From NCBI GenBank assembly GCA_963833585.1, contig CAWHYF010000001.1:558001-622000 (forward strand): a DNA stretch of 64,000 bases. Direction: 5' to 3'. This DNA comes from Bog-756 sp963833585. GTDB lineage: Bacteria > Actinomycetota > Acidimicrobiia > Acidimicrobiales > RAAP-2. How positions within the stretch are numbered: position 1 is the stretch's first letter; every line of letters starts with the position of its first letter. The notes beneath the pieces were generated by a model that was given only the letters and a program-made list of their open reading frames with translations, ran no database searches and was not told where the DNA came from. This document shows, one piece after another, positions 33,915 through 41,927 of this stretch. The position numbers and the translations under genes are program-made.

Positions 33915-34932
33915 CGAGCCCCTGCTCGATCTTCGCCACGACCCCGGTGCTCGGGGTGAAGAAGACCGTGTTGACCTTGGTCCAGCCCCCCAGGCTGTCG
34001 ATGGTGAACAGCTTGTTGGGCTTGGGGAACTTGAACTGGGCGGCCACACTGGGCAGCACCGGGCGGTAGCCCTGCTTGCCCCAGACCTTCTGCCCGGCCG
34101 GCGAGAGCAGGTAGGACACGAAGGCCTTGGCCGCCGACGGGTTGGCGGCCTTCAACGAGACGGCGATGGGGTTCTGGATCAGGATGGTCTGAGGTGGCGT
34201 GACGATGGAGATGGCCTCGCCCTTCTGTTGGGCGTAGAGGGCGTCGTCCTCGTAGTCCAGCAGCACGTCACCCTCCCCGGAGGTGAAGGTCTGGAGGGCG
34301 GTCGAGGCGCTGGACGGCTGGGCGACCGTGTGCTTGAGCAGGTTGGTCAGGTACGCGGTGGCCTGGGCCTTGCTCTTGCCCAGATTGAGCTGGGCGCCGT
34401 ACGCGGCCATCAGGTTCCACTTGGCGCTGCCCGAGCTGAACGGGTTGGGGGTGATCACCTTCACCCCCGACTTGACCAGGCTGGCCCAGTTGGTGATGTG
34501 CAGCGGGTTGCCCTTGCGGACGACGAAGGACACGATCGAGTTGGTGACCATCCCCTTGGTGGGGGTGGCGCTCCACTTCGGCGACACGATGCCCGCCTTG
34601 ACCAGCTTGTTCATGTCGGGGGCGAGCGAGAAGTTGACCACGTCGGCGGGGAGCCCGTTGACCACGGCGGTGGACTGGGAGCCCGAGGCCCCGAAGGACT
34701 GGGAGAAGGTGACCGCACTGCCGGCGGAGGTGGCGTTGAACGCCGTGATCAGGCTGGCGTACGCCGGCTTGGGGGTGGAGTAGGCCACCAGGGCCACCGA
34801 GCCGGAGGCTGCGCCGGCCGTGGTCGGGATGCCCAGTCCGGCGACCAGCGAGAGGGCCAGGACGGCGGCACCACCTCCGATCCGGCGCGGGTGGGTCGAC
34901 AATGGACGTGGGAAGGTAGGCACGGGCATCAT
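33892..34932 (-). CDS. sbp: Sulfate-binding periplasmic/lipid-face protein (Sbp/CysP)
   Basis: Substrate-binding protein of the sulfate importer, 346 residues. Signal peptide GGGAAVLALSLVAGLGIPTTAGA is followed by the mature start SVALVAYSTPKPAYASLITAF. Sulfate-binding family blocks are FSQSFGASGSQSTAVVNGLPADVV, KGMVTNSIVSFVVRKGNP and ITPNPFSSGSAKWNLMAAYGA. ATG 34932 is annotated, but the predicted promoter places the transcript start near 34923, where GTG codon 4 would give a leaderless start. First gene of the sbp-cysT-cysW-cysA operon. Confidence 0.93.
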   Translation of the reverse strand: MMPVPTFPRPLSTHPRRIGGGAAVLALSLVAGLGIPTTAGAASGSVALVAYSTPKPAYASLITAFNATSAGSAVTFSQSFGASGSQSTAVVNGLPADVVNFSLAPDMNKLVKAGIVSPKWSATPTKGMVTNSIVSFVVRKGNPLHITNWASLVKSGVKVITPNPFSSGSAKWNLMAAYGAQLNLGKSKAQATAYLTNLLKHTVAQPSSASTALQTFTSGEGDVLLDYEDDALYAQQKGEAISIVTPPQTILIQNPIAVSLKAANPSAAKAFVSYLLSPAGQKVWGKQGYRPVLPSVAAQFKFPKPNKLFTIDSLGGWTKVNTVFFTPSTGVVAKIEQGLGVSTSSS

Positions 34933-34968
34933 TCCAGACTGAATCTATCTGCTTTGTCAAGCAGATAG
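34931..34968 (-). promoter_or_regulatory. Promoter and palindromic operator of the sulfate importer operon
   Basis: On the minus strand TTGACA (34960-34955) and TGGAAT (34936-34931) are separated by 18 bases. A perfect 10-bp inverted repeat, CTATCTGCTT (34945-34954) and AAGCAGATAG (34959-34968) with a 4-base centre, covers the -35 box. Such placement fits a repressor site. The regulator is not in the window. Confidence 0.6.
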
Positions 34969-34980
34969 AGATACTAGGTT

Positions 34981-35215
34981 CATGGAGTGGGCATGGGAAG
35001 GCATGAGGATCAGCGGATTTCTCTGGCGGACCCCTGTAACGGAGTCGTCAGGGTCGCCTGGGACCCTGGAGTGGCCGGGTCCGGCAACCTCACTCTGCCC
35101 AGACGTTGCCGGGCCCGGCATCCGGCTGTGGCGGGGGCCTGCCCGCGGGTCGGCCCCGGTCCCGGCCAGATGTCACCCGAGGGACGGCCCCGGGCATCGG
35201 GGGGTGGGTTTCTGT
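34981..35215. other. Intergenic region upstream of the sulfate operon, nothing identified
   Basis: Between the sulfate operator and the next minus-strand frame I see no convincing gene, repeat or RNA structure. A plus-strand frame (34982-35485) has an implausible composition. Confidence 0.4.
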
Positions 35216-35458
35216 CTAGGGCTGCCGCAGGGTCCGCACCTCGGCGATGCGGCTGAGACGGGCCTGGGCCATCAGCCACTCGCCGGAGCGGGTCAGCTGC
35301 TGGCTCGCCGGCTGATGGTGTTGCCCGAGCGAATCGGTGCGGGCGCCGCACCTCCGACACACCGGCATCCGACCGTTGGTCTCCGGTGGATGGTGCTGGT
35401 CGAGCTGGGATCCTACGCCCGAAGACTCCGTCGAGGCCATGGTGCTCCGATCGCCCAC
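35216..35458 (-). CDS. Putative small protein with one CxxC motif
   Basis: An 80-codon frame with codon usage like the neighbouring genes (G/C in most third positions). It contains PVCRRCGARTDSLGQHHQ, then QQLTRSGEWLMAQARLSRIAEVRTLRQP. A CRRC pair plus nearby His residues could bind a metal. GTG 35458 or ATG 35440 could be the start. I do not recognise a family. It lies between the sulfate operon and the propeller lipoprotein. Confidence 0.5.
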   Translation of the reverse strand: MGDRSTMASTESSGVGSQLDQHHPPETNGRMPVCRRCGARTDSLGQHHQPASQQLTRSGEWLMAQARLSRIAEVRTLRQP

Positions 35459-35674
35459 GCCCGGCGGGGCCGGGCCTCGGCCTGATTGGGGGTCACCTCG
35501 GGCCCGGTCCGGGCCGGATCGTCCCCCCGCCCCACCCTAGACCCCGGCCGGCGGTGATTGGACCGGGTTCCGGCAGCCCCGTCGCCGGAGGACGAGCTCC
35601 GGCCGGGCGGTTGCCCTTGTCTCCTGGGGCTTCGGGACGGGCGTCGCCTACCATGATGGCGGTGAGGGGTCACG

Positions 35675-37159
35675 GTGCGGGGTCCGATGGAGTCGGGGGA
35701 CGGCGGTCGGGCCGAAGGACACGCCCGGGTCCGGGCCGGACCCGCCGTCTGCTCCGACCCGGCTCACGCCGACAAGGCTCACACCGACAAGGCTCACACC
35801 GACAAGGCTCGACACCGACAAGGCACACTCCGACACGGCGGCGTGGTGGCGCTGCTCGTCATCCCGCTGGTGCTGCCCTCGTGCAACTGGCTCGTCTACC
35901 ACGGCGCCCCCGGCGGTTCGGGAGTCGACGGGTCGGGCGCGTCGTTCGCCTCGCCCCACCGGGCCTGGCTCTCGCCCAAATTGGCAGGCGACCTGTTCGG
36001 GGAGCCGCTGGTCGACGGCAGTCGGGTGCTGGTGGCCACCGAGGCCGACACCGTGGCCGCGCTCTCCACCGCCACCGGATCGGTGCTGTGGTCGACCACG
36101 TTGGCCACCCCGGTCCCGGCCGGGGACCTCCCCTGCGGGGACATCAGCCCCACGGTGGGGATCACCTCCACCCCGGTCATCGACGACTCGCGCCAAGAGG
36201 TCTTCGTCGTGGCTGACCAGCTGGTCGGTACCGGGGTGCAGCACCGGCTCTACGGCCTGAGCATCGCCACCGGGGCCGTCCAGTTGGATCAGCAGGTCGA
36301 TCCTCCGGGGTCGGACCCCAAGGCCCAGCTGCAACGGGTGGCCCTGACCCTGGATGCCGGACAGGTGGTCATCGGCTACGGCGGTAACTCGGGGGACTGC
36401 TCGGACTACCACGGGTGGTTGGTAGGGGTGCCCGAAACCGGCGGCACCCTCCGGACCTTCGAAGTGGATGCGGCGGCCGGAAAGAGCCAGGGGGCCATCT
36501 GGATGGGTGGTGCCGCTCCGGTGGTGGACACCAGCGGCAACCTCTGGGTGGCCACCGGGAATGGATCGAGTACCGCCGCCGGCTCGTCCTACGACGACAG
36601 TGACGGGGTGTTGGAGCTCTCCTCTTCGTTGACCTTGCTCCAGTACTTCGCCCCCTCCACCTGGCTCCACGACAACCTCACCGACGCCGATCTCGGGTCC
36701 TCCTCGCCGGCCGTGCTGCCCGACGGGCTGGTGTTCCAGGGCGGCAAGTCGGGCACCGGCTACCTCCTCCGGCAGTCCGCCCTCGGTGGCATCGGCGGGC
36801 AGGCGGCCGAGGTCGCCGGCCTCTGCAACGGGGTGGTCGCCGGCGGCGACGCCTTCGCCAACTCGGTGGTCTACGTGCCGTGCAGCGGGGGAGTGGTGGC
36901 GGTCCGGGTGGGCACCTCGCCGTTCTCCCTCACCAAGCTGTGGCAGACCGCCACCAAGTCCAAGGGACCACCGATCGTGGCCGGGGACCTGGTGTGGACC
37001 ATCACCGGGTCGACGCTCTATGGGTTGAACCTGTCGACCGGCGCCTCCTCGGTTCAGCTGACCCTGTCGGGGGAGGCCAACCACTTCCCCACGCCGGCGG
37101 TGGGGGCCGGCCTGCTGCTGGCGCCGGCCGCCAACCGGGTCTACGCCTTCACCGGCTGA
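35675..37159 (+). CDS. PQQ-like beta-propeller lipoprotein
   Basis: A 494-residue exported protein. The N-terminal about 50 residues include His/Asp/Lys repeats (HTDKAHTDK). Then comes a lipoprotein signal VVALLVIPLVLPSC with Cys about residue 70. The rest is an eight-bladed-propeller-like array of PQQ-type blades, for example GDLFGEPLVDGSRVLVATEA, DTVAALSTATGSVLWSTTLA, TPVIDDSRQEVFVVADQ and GNLWVATGNGSS. No catalytic residues of quinoprotein dehydrogenases are evident, so it is a structural or binding propeller. TACCAT at 35649-35654 may be the -10 box. A start nearer the signal peptide is possible. Confidence 0.78.
   Translation: MRGPMESGDGGRAEGHARVRAGPAVCSDPAHADKAHTDKAHTDKARHRQGTLRHGGVVALLVIPLVLPSCNWLVYHGAPGGSGVDGSGASFASPHRAWLSPKLAGDLFGEPLVDGSRVLVATEADTVAALSTATGSVLWSTTLATPVPAGDLPCGDISPTVGITSTPVIDDSRQEVFVVADQLVGTGVQHRLYGLSIATGAVQLDQQVDPPGSDPKAQLQRVALTLDAGQVVIGYGGNSGDCSDYHGWLVGVPETGGTLRTFEVDAAAGKSQGAIWMGGAAPVVDTSGNLWVATGNGSSTAAGSSYDDSDGVLELSSSLTLLQYFAPSTWLHDNLTDADLGSSSPAVLPDGLVFQGGKSGTGYLLRQSALGGIGGQAAEVAGLCNGVVAGGDAFANSVVYVPCSGGVVAVRVGTSPFSLTKLWQTATKSKGPPIVAGDLVWTITGSTLYGLNLSTGASSVQLTLSGEANHFPTPAVGAGLLLAPAANRVYAFTG
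35765..35825 (+). repeat. Tandem 15-base repeat (CACACCGACAAGGCT) in the lipoprotein 5' region
   Basis: Three in-phase copies (35765-35779, 35780-35794, 35795-35809) encode H-A/T-D-K-A. A fourth copy has one extra base (CGACACC for CACACC), which shifts the frame relative to the repeat, and a degenerate fifth follows. Confidence 0.75.
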
Positions 37160-37211
37160 TCACGGTGGCGGGCCCCGGGGCCGCAACCAGAGCCGTACCG
37201 ACTAGGACCAG

Positions 37212-37655
37212 TTACGCGGGATCCATGCCAAAGCGGGCCATGAGGGACCGCTCCTCGTCGGTGGAGGGCGGATCCCCGCGGTTCCACAGCTGGTGGAGCT
37301 CGGAGAAGTAGGCGTCCATGGCCGGAGCGTGGATGACCAGCAGGCGGGCCGGCAGGTCCCCGGCATTGCCGAAGGTGTGGGCGGTGCCCCGCGGGACCAG
37401 GACGAATCCCTCCGGCCCGACGAGGAGCTCGTCGCCCTCGATCACCACCGAGACCTCACCGTCCAACACGAAGTAGGCCTCCGAGCAGTTGGTGTGACGG
37501 TGGGCCGGCGGCCGGCGGCCGTGGGGAGGAAGGGTCCGTTCCATCAGCGAGAAGTCACCGTCGTCCTGCTCGGCCAGGGCTTTGAACAGCATCAGGCTTC
37601 CCCGGGCCGTGTAGGTCCGCTCGCCCTCGCCCGGTCCCACCACGCCACCGACCAC
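37212..37655 (-). CDS. Cupin domain protein
   Basis: A single-domain cupin of about 147 residues. Motif 1 is PPAHRHTNCSEAYFVLDGEVSV (two His, Glu) and motif 2 is PRGTAHTFGNAG (His). This leaves a normal metal site of three His and one Glu. GTG 37655 is chosen over 37688 because GGGAGG lies 8 bases upstream of it and TAGTAT upstream again could be its -10. The substrate is unknown. Confidence 0.85.
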   Translation of the reverse strand: MVGGVVGPGEGERTYTARGSLMLFKALAEQDDGDFSLMERTLPPHGRRPPAHRHTNCSEAYFVLDGEVSVVIEGDELLVGPEGFVLVPRGTAHTFGNAGDLPARLLVIHAPAMDAYFSELHQLWNRGDPPSTDEERSLMARFGMDPA

Positions 37656-37712
37656 GTCCCGACCTCCCGGCCCGATACTAGGCACCACCGCGCCGGACGG
37701 CCGATCCCGGGC

Positions 37713-38141
37713 TCAACCCACGGCCACATCCCCGCCCCGCCCGGCGGTGCGGAGCTTCCGTCGCCACACCAGTCGGAGCCCGGTCCAGGTGGCGTCGATG
37801 GCGCAGACCTTGTTGTCCACCAGGCCGAGCGGCAGGGCCACCCGTCGGACCTCATCGTCGGTGACGTCGGTGACGAGCCCCGACGCTCGCTTCGGCCAGG
37901 CGATCCACAGACCCCCAGCCGGGAACACCATCCGGCTGAGTGGTGCCATCCGACCCTCGAGGTCGGCGACGTCGGTGATGAAGGCCACCACCACGTCGGC
38001 CCGTCCGCGCCCCCGGCGGCGGACCTGCACGCCCGGGGGAAGGTCCAAGGGCAGGGTCTCCGGCGCTCCGAGGAGGACCAGTGCCGAATCGTCCCGGATA
38101 CCCAACTTGGCAGCCAGTGGTGTCCCCGGGGTGGCGGTCAC
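37713..38141 (-). CDS. DUF3052 family protein
   Basis: A 142-residue conserved protein of unknown function, frequent in actinobacteria. Characteristic blocks are TPLAAKLGIRDDSALVLLGAP, VVVAFITDVADLEGRM, FPAGGLWIAWPKRASG and LPLGLVDNKVCAIDATWTGLRLVWR. It is soluble, with no signal peptide. About 60 bases upstream of the cupin on the same strand. Confidence 0.9.
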   Translation of the reverse strand: MTATPGTPLAAKLGIRDDSALVLLGAPETLPLDLPPGVQVRRRGRGRADVVVAFITDVADLEGRMAPLSRMVFPAGGLWIAWPKRASGLVTDVTDDEVRRVALPLGLVDNKVCAIDATWTGLRLVWRRKLRTAGRGGDVAVG

Positions 38142-38293
38142 AGCGGGTCAGTCTGGCACCGGTGCCCGGTCCCAGGCAGTGGGAGGCGGAGGTGGCGGTC
38201 AGGGCCCGGGCCGGCCCGCCCATCGGCGGCGGCGCCGACCTGCTGGGGTCGCTCTGCTCCCGGGGCTCCGGGGAACCCGCCACACCGGGAGGC

Positions 38294-38644
38294 TCAGCGT
38301 CCGGGCCACTGCAGCTCGGCGACCTGGCTCCCGACCACCGTCAGGTCGAGGACCGGCCGGTCGCCCCCCTCCTCCTCGCCACCCCGGAGCCGCACCTGGT
38401 AGGGACCGGCGGCCAACGAGCCGAAGACCCCGGCGTAGGCCACCGCTTCGCCGAGGTCACGCCGGCGCACCGCGGTGTGGGTACCGTCCCAGGGACGGTC
38501 GGCCGGGCGGATCTCGATCTCGGCACCGGCCATCGACCGGGGGGTGAACACGATGGCGGCGCCCCGGGTGCCCCCGATGTCCAGGACCACGCTTCCTTCC
38601 CCACTGGGACCGAGTTCCGGCTCCCTGGCGGCTGGCACGCTCAT
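38294..38644 (-). CDS. Conserved hypothetical protein next to the DUF4331 gene
   Basis: A 116-residue all-beta-looking protein (SVVLDIGGTRGAAIVFTPRS, AGAEIEIRPADRPW, THTAVRRRDLGEAVAYAGVF, GPYQVRLRG, LDLTVVGSQVAELQW). I recall similar small proteins in other actinobacteria but know no function. ATG 38644 lies 2 bases after the corrected DUF4331 stop (TAG 38649-38647), so the genes form a unit. No signal peptide. Confidence 0.7.
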   Translation of the reverse strand: MSVPAAREPELGPSGEGSVVLDIGGTRGAAIVFTPRSMAGAEIEIRPADRPWDGTHTAVRRRDLGEAVAYAGVFGSLAAGPYQVRLRGGEEEGGDRPVLDLTVVGSQVAELQWPGR

Positions 38645-38646
38645 CG

Positions 38647-40064
38647 CTAGCGGCCGGCGGCGAAGCCGGACGTGGGCACACCGAGGTAGGGGAACCCCGG
38701 CAGGTAGTTCTCGGTGCCCATGGCCGTGAGGTCGGTGGGGCCCGAGGTCAGTCCCATGGAGATGGCACCGGCGGCGGCGTCGGGTGTGTAGGTGGGGTCG
38801 ACCAGGGGCAGCGTGGCGCCGGCGATGGCCCGAAGCTCGATGGTGGCTACATCGTCGAAGACCCGCCGTCCGTTGGGATAGCCGGCCGGGTCTCCCCCAC
38901 CAGGCCCAGGTTGGAAGGGTTGGAGGTGGTGGGTGGGACGGCCACGTTCAGCCGGAGCACGTCGGTCTGGGTCGGTCCGGTGTAGTTCTGGAACCCCGGG
39001 ACGACTCCGGAGGGGATACCGGTCAGCAGGATGGCCAACAGGTCGGCCCGGGGCGTGTTGGAGTTGTTGAAGGCGGCCAGGTTGGGGAAGACGCCGGGGT
39101 AGAGGACCGGGAGCAGTCCGGCCAGTTCGGGCGCCGACACGTGGGAGGCAAACTGGCTGTCACCCGACGGCGGCTCTGAGTTCCAGTAGTCCTTGGCCGC
39201 CATGGGGATGAGGACCTCGTTCACCAGCGGGTTGCCCAGCCGGGACACCTGGGTCCAGGGGCCGGAGTTGACGTTGGCGCCGGGCTGGCCCTCGAAGATA
39301 CGGGCCTTCTGCCGGCTGGCACTGGTCCACACTCCGATGACCGCCGACCGGTCGGTGACGTCGGGTTGCCCATCGTCGTCGACCAGCTGGCTGATGGGGA
39401 TCTGGATGGCGATGCTGTGGACGTTCACCCCGGCGGTGGAGTTGACACCGGCGGCCATCTGGCCGAGCCCGGTGTTGGCGAGGCCGAAGGTGTTGTGGTC
39501 CTGTTCGAAGGGACGCAGGTCACCGAGGTCGAAGATGGCCCCCAGATCGACATAGAAGCCTTCGGCCCGCTGTCCGGCGAACACGGTGATCCCGTCGTCG
39601 AGCTCGGCCACGGCGGCGTCGGCCAGGCTCACGTAGTCGGGGGTCGAGAGCGGGCCGATGTTGCAGGGCGGGCAGGGGATGCCGTCGCCGAGGAGGTTCG
39701 ACGACCCGTGCTCGTCGACGCGGGTGACCGAGTAGGTCTGGCGTCGGTTCCAGCTGGGGCTGCTCAGCGAGGTGATCGGCCCGGTGTTGTAGAGGAAGGT
39801 GTTGGGGTTGGTGATGGCACTGGTGAACTGGAACTGGTAGCTGATGTCGGCGTCGCCGTCACCGTCGTTGTCGATATTGATGGCATAGAGGACGTCATCG
39901 CCGAATTCGTAGAAGTTCGGCCCACCCTCGGGGGCCTGCAGCGGTACGTAGTTGGCGATGAGCGTCACATGGTCGGGTCGGTCCGGACTGACGAAGGCGT
40001 AGACGTCGGTGGAGTCGGCGACGGGGTCCTTCGAGATCTCCGGAGCTTCACGGTGGGACGACAT
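38647..40064 (-). CDS. DUF4331 family protein, one frameshift near the 3' end
   Basis: A protein of about 470 residues starting SSHREAPEISKDPVADSTDVYAF, the family hallmark. NIDNDGDGDADISYQFQF, VHSIAIQIPISQLV and GVWTSASRQ are further blocks. As given, the frame stops at 38847 after NPSNLGLVG. Adding one base to the run of five C at 38894-38898 (plus strand) restores GDPAGYPNGRRVFDDVATIE and the family ending YLPGFPYLGVPTSGF, with TAG at 38649-38647. So this is almost certainly a one-base homopolymer error. No signal peptide is visible. Two 18-base direct repeats lie just upstream. Confidence 0.88.
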
Positions 40065-40074
40065 GGGGCACCTC

Positions 40075-40110
40075 GGTTTCTGATCGGTAGGGGGTTTCTG
40101 ATCGGTAGGG
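40075..40110. repeat. Two perfect 18-base direct repeats upstream of the DUF4331 gene
   Basis: GGTTTCTGATCGGTAGGG occurs at 40075-40092 and 40093-40110, in the 94-base gap between the Tat-signal gene and the DUF4331 gene, 10 bases from its ATG. Could be a duplication or a regulator site. Confidence 0.6.
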
Positions 40111-40157
40111 ATGGACGGGACGGGAAGGGACGGGGTCCGGCGAGCGGCCCCAGCGGA

Positions 40158-40463
40158 CTAGCGGACCGCCCGTACCAAGGCGGCGGCGAGACGGGGATCG
40201 AGCACCGTGATCTCACGGGTGCCGGTGAACAGGCCGATCTCACCGGTGGCGAGATCGCGCACGTGGGCCACCAGCGGTTCGGTCATGGTCAGTGATGATT
40301 CGCCTTCGGTCACGGCAGCCTCCGCGGCCCCCACGTCGGCCGGAGCCTGGGTGTCGACCGCGTCCACCAGGGCGGGGAGGCCGGGGAGGGCCGAGATGGC
40401 GCCGGCGGCCACCACGGCGGCGGTGCCACCCTTCAGGAAGACACGTCGGGACAGTTCGCTCAT
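40158..40463 (-). CDS. Small Tat-exported protein of unknown function
   Basis: A 101-residue protein with a twin-arginine signal (MSELSRRVFLKGGTAAVVAA) and a short mature part (SSLTMTEPLVAHVRDLATGEIGLFTGTREITVLDPRLAAALVRAV). GGAGGT lies at proper distance before ATG 40463. Lies directly upstream of the DUF4331 gene on the same strand and is likely its operon partner. The Tat signal suggests a folded or cofactor-bearing cargo, or co-export with a partner. Confidence 0.75.
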   Translation of the reverse strand: MSELSRRVFLKGGTAAVVAAGAISALPGLPALVDAVDTQAPADVGAAEAAVTEGESSLTMTEPLVAHVRDLATGEIGLFTGTREITVLDPRLAAALVRAVR

Positions 40464-40567
40464 GGTGACCTCCGGGGCAGGGTCGGCGGCACGTGTTCAC
40501 ATCGGGTTCGGATCTGGCCGGTCCCGCGGATGAGCGAGATTTTGAACATTCGGCCCGAGCCCCGTCC

Positions 40568-40611
40568 TTGACATTTGGTTCGGGTCTCCTATAGTTATCT
40601 AGATGACTAGA
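40568..40611 (+). promoter_or_regulatory. Promoter and dyad operator of the gntR operon
   Basis: TTGACA (40568-40573) and TATAGT (40590-40595) are spaced by 16 bases. TCTAG (40598-40602) and CTAGA (40607-40611) form a dyad across the ATG at 40603. The predicted transcript starts at or near the ATG, so it would be leaderless. The dyad fits autoregulation by the GntR protein. Confidence 0.6.
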
Positions 40612-41019
40612 GAAGTTCTGGGGCAGTCGATCTCGCTGCACCTCAATCCGGACAGCGGGGTGCCGGCCTATCTCCAGCTGGTCCAACAGATCAAACAGGC
40701 CCTCCGGATGGGGACGCTCGACGTGGGGGACAAACTCCCGACGGTGAAGGAAGTGGTCGCCGAGGTGGCCATCAACCCCAACACGGTGATGAAGGCCTAC
40801 TGGGAGCTGGAGCACGAGGGTCTGGTGGAGGGGCGCCAGGGTGTCGGCACGTTCGTGGTCCGGCTGCCCAAGGGCCCACCGCCCGACATCCAGGCCCGTC
40901 TCTCACGCACCCTCGAGCGGTGGGTGCTGTCGGCCCGGTCCGAAGGTCTGGACGACGAATCGATCGAGTCGATGCTGCGGGGCACGCTGCGCCAGCAGCG
41001 AGGCGAGAAGATCGCATGA
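40603..41019 (+). CDS. GntR family transcriptional regulator, YtrA subfamily
   Basis: A 138-residue repressor. The winged helix (VPAYLQLVQQIKQALRMGTL, DKLPTVKEVVAEVAINPNTV, MKAYWELEHEGLVEGRQGVGTFV) is followed by only about 50 helical residues. This is the short effector-less layout of YtrA regulators, which are commonly co-encoded with ABC exporters and autoregulated. It overlaps the ATPase gene by ATGA. Confidence 0.9.
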   Translation: MTREVLGQSISLHLNPDSGVPAYLQLVQQIKQALRMGTLDVGDKLPTVKEVVAEVAINPNTVMKAYWELEHEGLVEGRQGVGTFVVRLPKGPPPDIQARLSRTLERWVLSARSEGLDDESIESMLRGTLRQQRGEKIA

Positions 41020-41927
41020 GTGTCCGCCACGACCCACCGGCGATTTCGGCCCGGGCCCTCGGGAAGCGGTACGGCTCCCAGTGGGCCCTCCGGGAGTGCA
41101 CGTTCGACGTGGCCCCCGGCCGGGTCACCGCCCTGGTGGGCCCCAACGGCGCCGGCAAGACCACCCTGCTACGGCTGTTGGTGGGGTTGGCCGCCCCGAC
41201 CACCGGGGAGGCCCGGGTTCTCGGGCGCCCTCCGGAACAGGCCGAGGACTTCCTGGCCGACATCGGCTACCTGGCCCAGGACGTTCCCCTCTACCGGAGA
41301 CTCTCGGCCGAGGACCATCTGGAGCTCGGGGCCCATCTCAACCGGCGCTGGGACGCGGTCGCGGCACGCGATCGGCTCCTCCGCCTGGAGATCCCCCTCG
41401 ACCGTCCGGTGGCGAAACTGTCCGGCGGCCAACGGGCCCAAGTCGGTCTGGGACTGGTGTTGGCCAAGCGGCCCCGGGTGCTCCTGTTGGACGAGCCAGT
41501 GGCCGCACTCGACCCGCTCGCCCGCCGCGAGTTCCTGGCCGCGCTGGCCGAAGCGGTGGCCGAAGGGGACCTGTCGGTGTTCCTGTCGTCGCACCTCCTG
41601 CACGACCTCGAGCGGGTGTGCGATCACCTGATCCTGTTGGCCGAGGCGCGCACCCAGCTGTGCGCCGACATCGACGACGTGCTGGCCTCCCACCGCATGT
41701 TGATCGGCCCTCGCCGGGCCACGGCATCGGTCGAAGGCTCGGTGCACGTGATCAAGGCGACCCAGACGGCCAACCAGACCCGTCTGGTGGCCCGGCTGGA
41801 CGGACCGGTCCTCGATCCGACCTGGGAGGTGGGGGAAGTGGGGCTGGAGGACATCATCTTGGCCTACATGGGGTACCGCACCGCCCCGGGGAACCCGGCG
41901 GTCACGGTGATCGGGGCGTCCCGATGA
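41016..41927 (+). CDS. ABC transporter ATP-binding protein
   Basis: A 303-residue ATPase of an ABC-2-type exporter. Walker A is GPNGAGKTT, the Q-loop region GYLAQDVPLYRRLS, signature LSGGQRAQVGLGLVLAKR, Walker B VLLLDEPVAALDP and H-loop SSHLLHDLERVCD. The C-terminal about 80 residues are the usual extension. ATG 41016 overlaps the gntR stop, and the gene overlaps the permease by ATGA. Substrate unknown (YtrA-linked systems often respond to cell-wall antibiotics). Confidence 0.93.
   Translation: MSVRHDPPAISARALGKRYGSQWALRECTFDVAPGRVTALVGPNGAGKTTLLRLLVGLAAPTTGEARVLGRPPEQAEDFLADIGYLAQDVPLYRRLSAEDHLELGAHLNRRWDAVAARDRLLRLEIPLDRPVAKLSGGQRAQVGLGLVLAKRPRVLLLDEPVAALDPLARREFLAALAEAVAEGDLSVFLSSHLLHDLERVCDHLILLAEARTQLCADIDDVLASHRMLIGPRRATASVEGSVHVIKATQTANQTRLVARLDGPVLDPTWEVGEVGLEDIILAYMGYRTAPGNPAVTVIGASR

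Noticed and set aside
34982..35485. Plus-strand frame of 167 codons after the sulfate operator
   Set aside because: Residue composition is irregular and it overlaps a better minus-strand small gene; no ribosome binding site.
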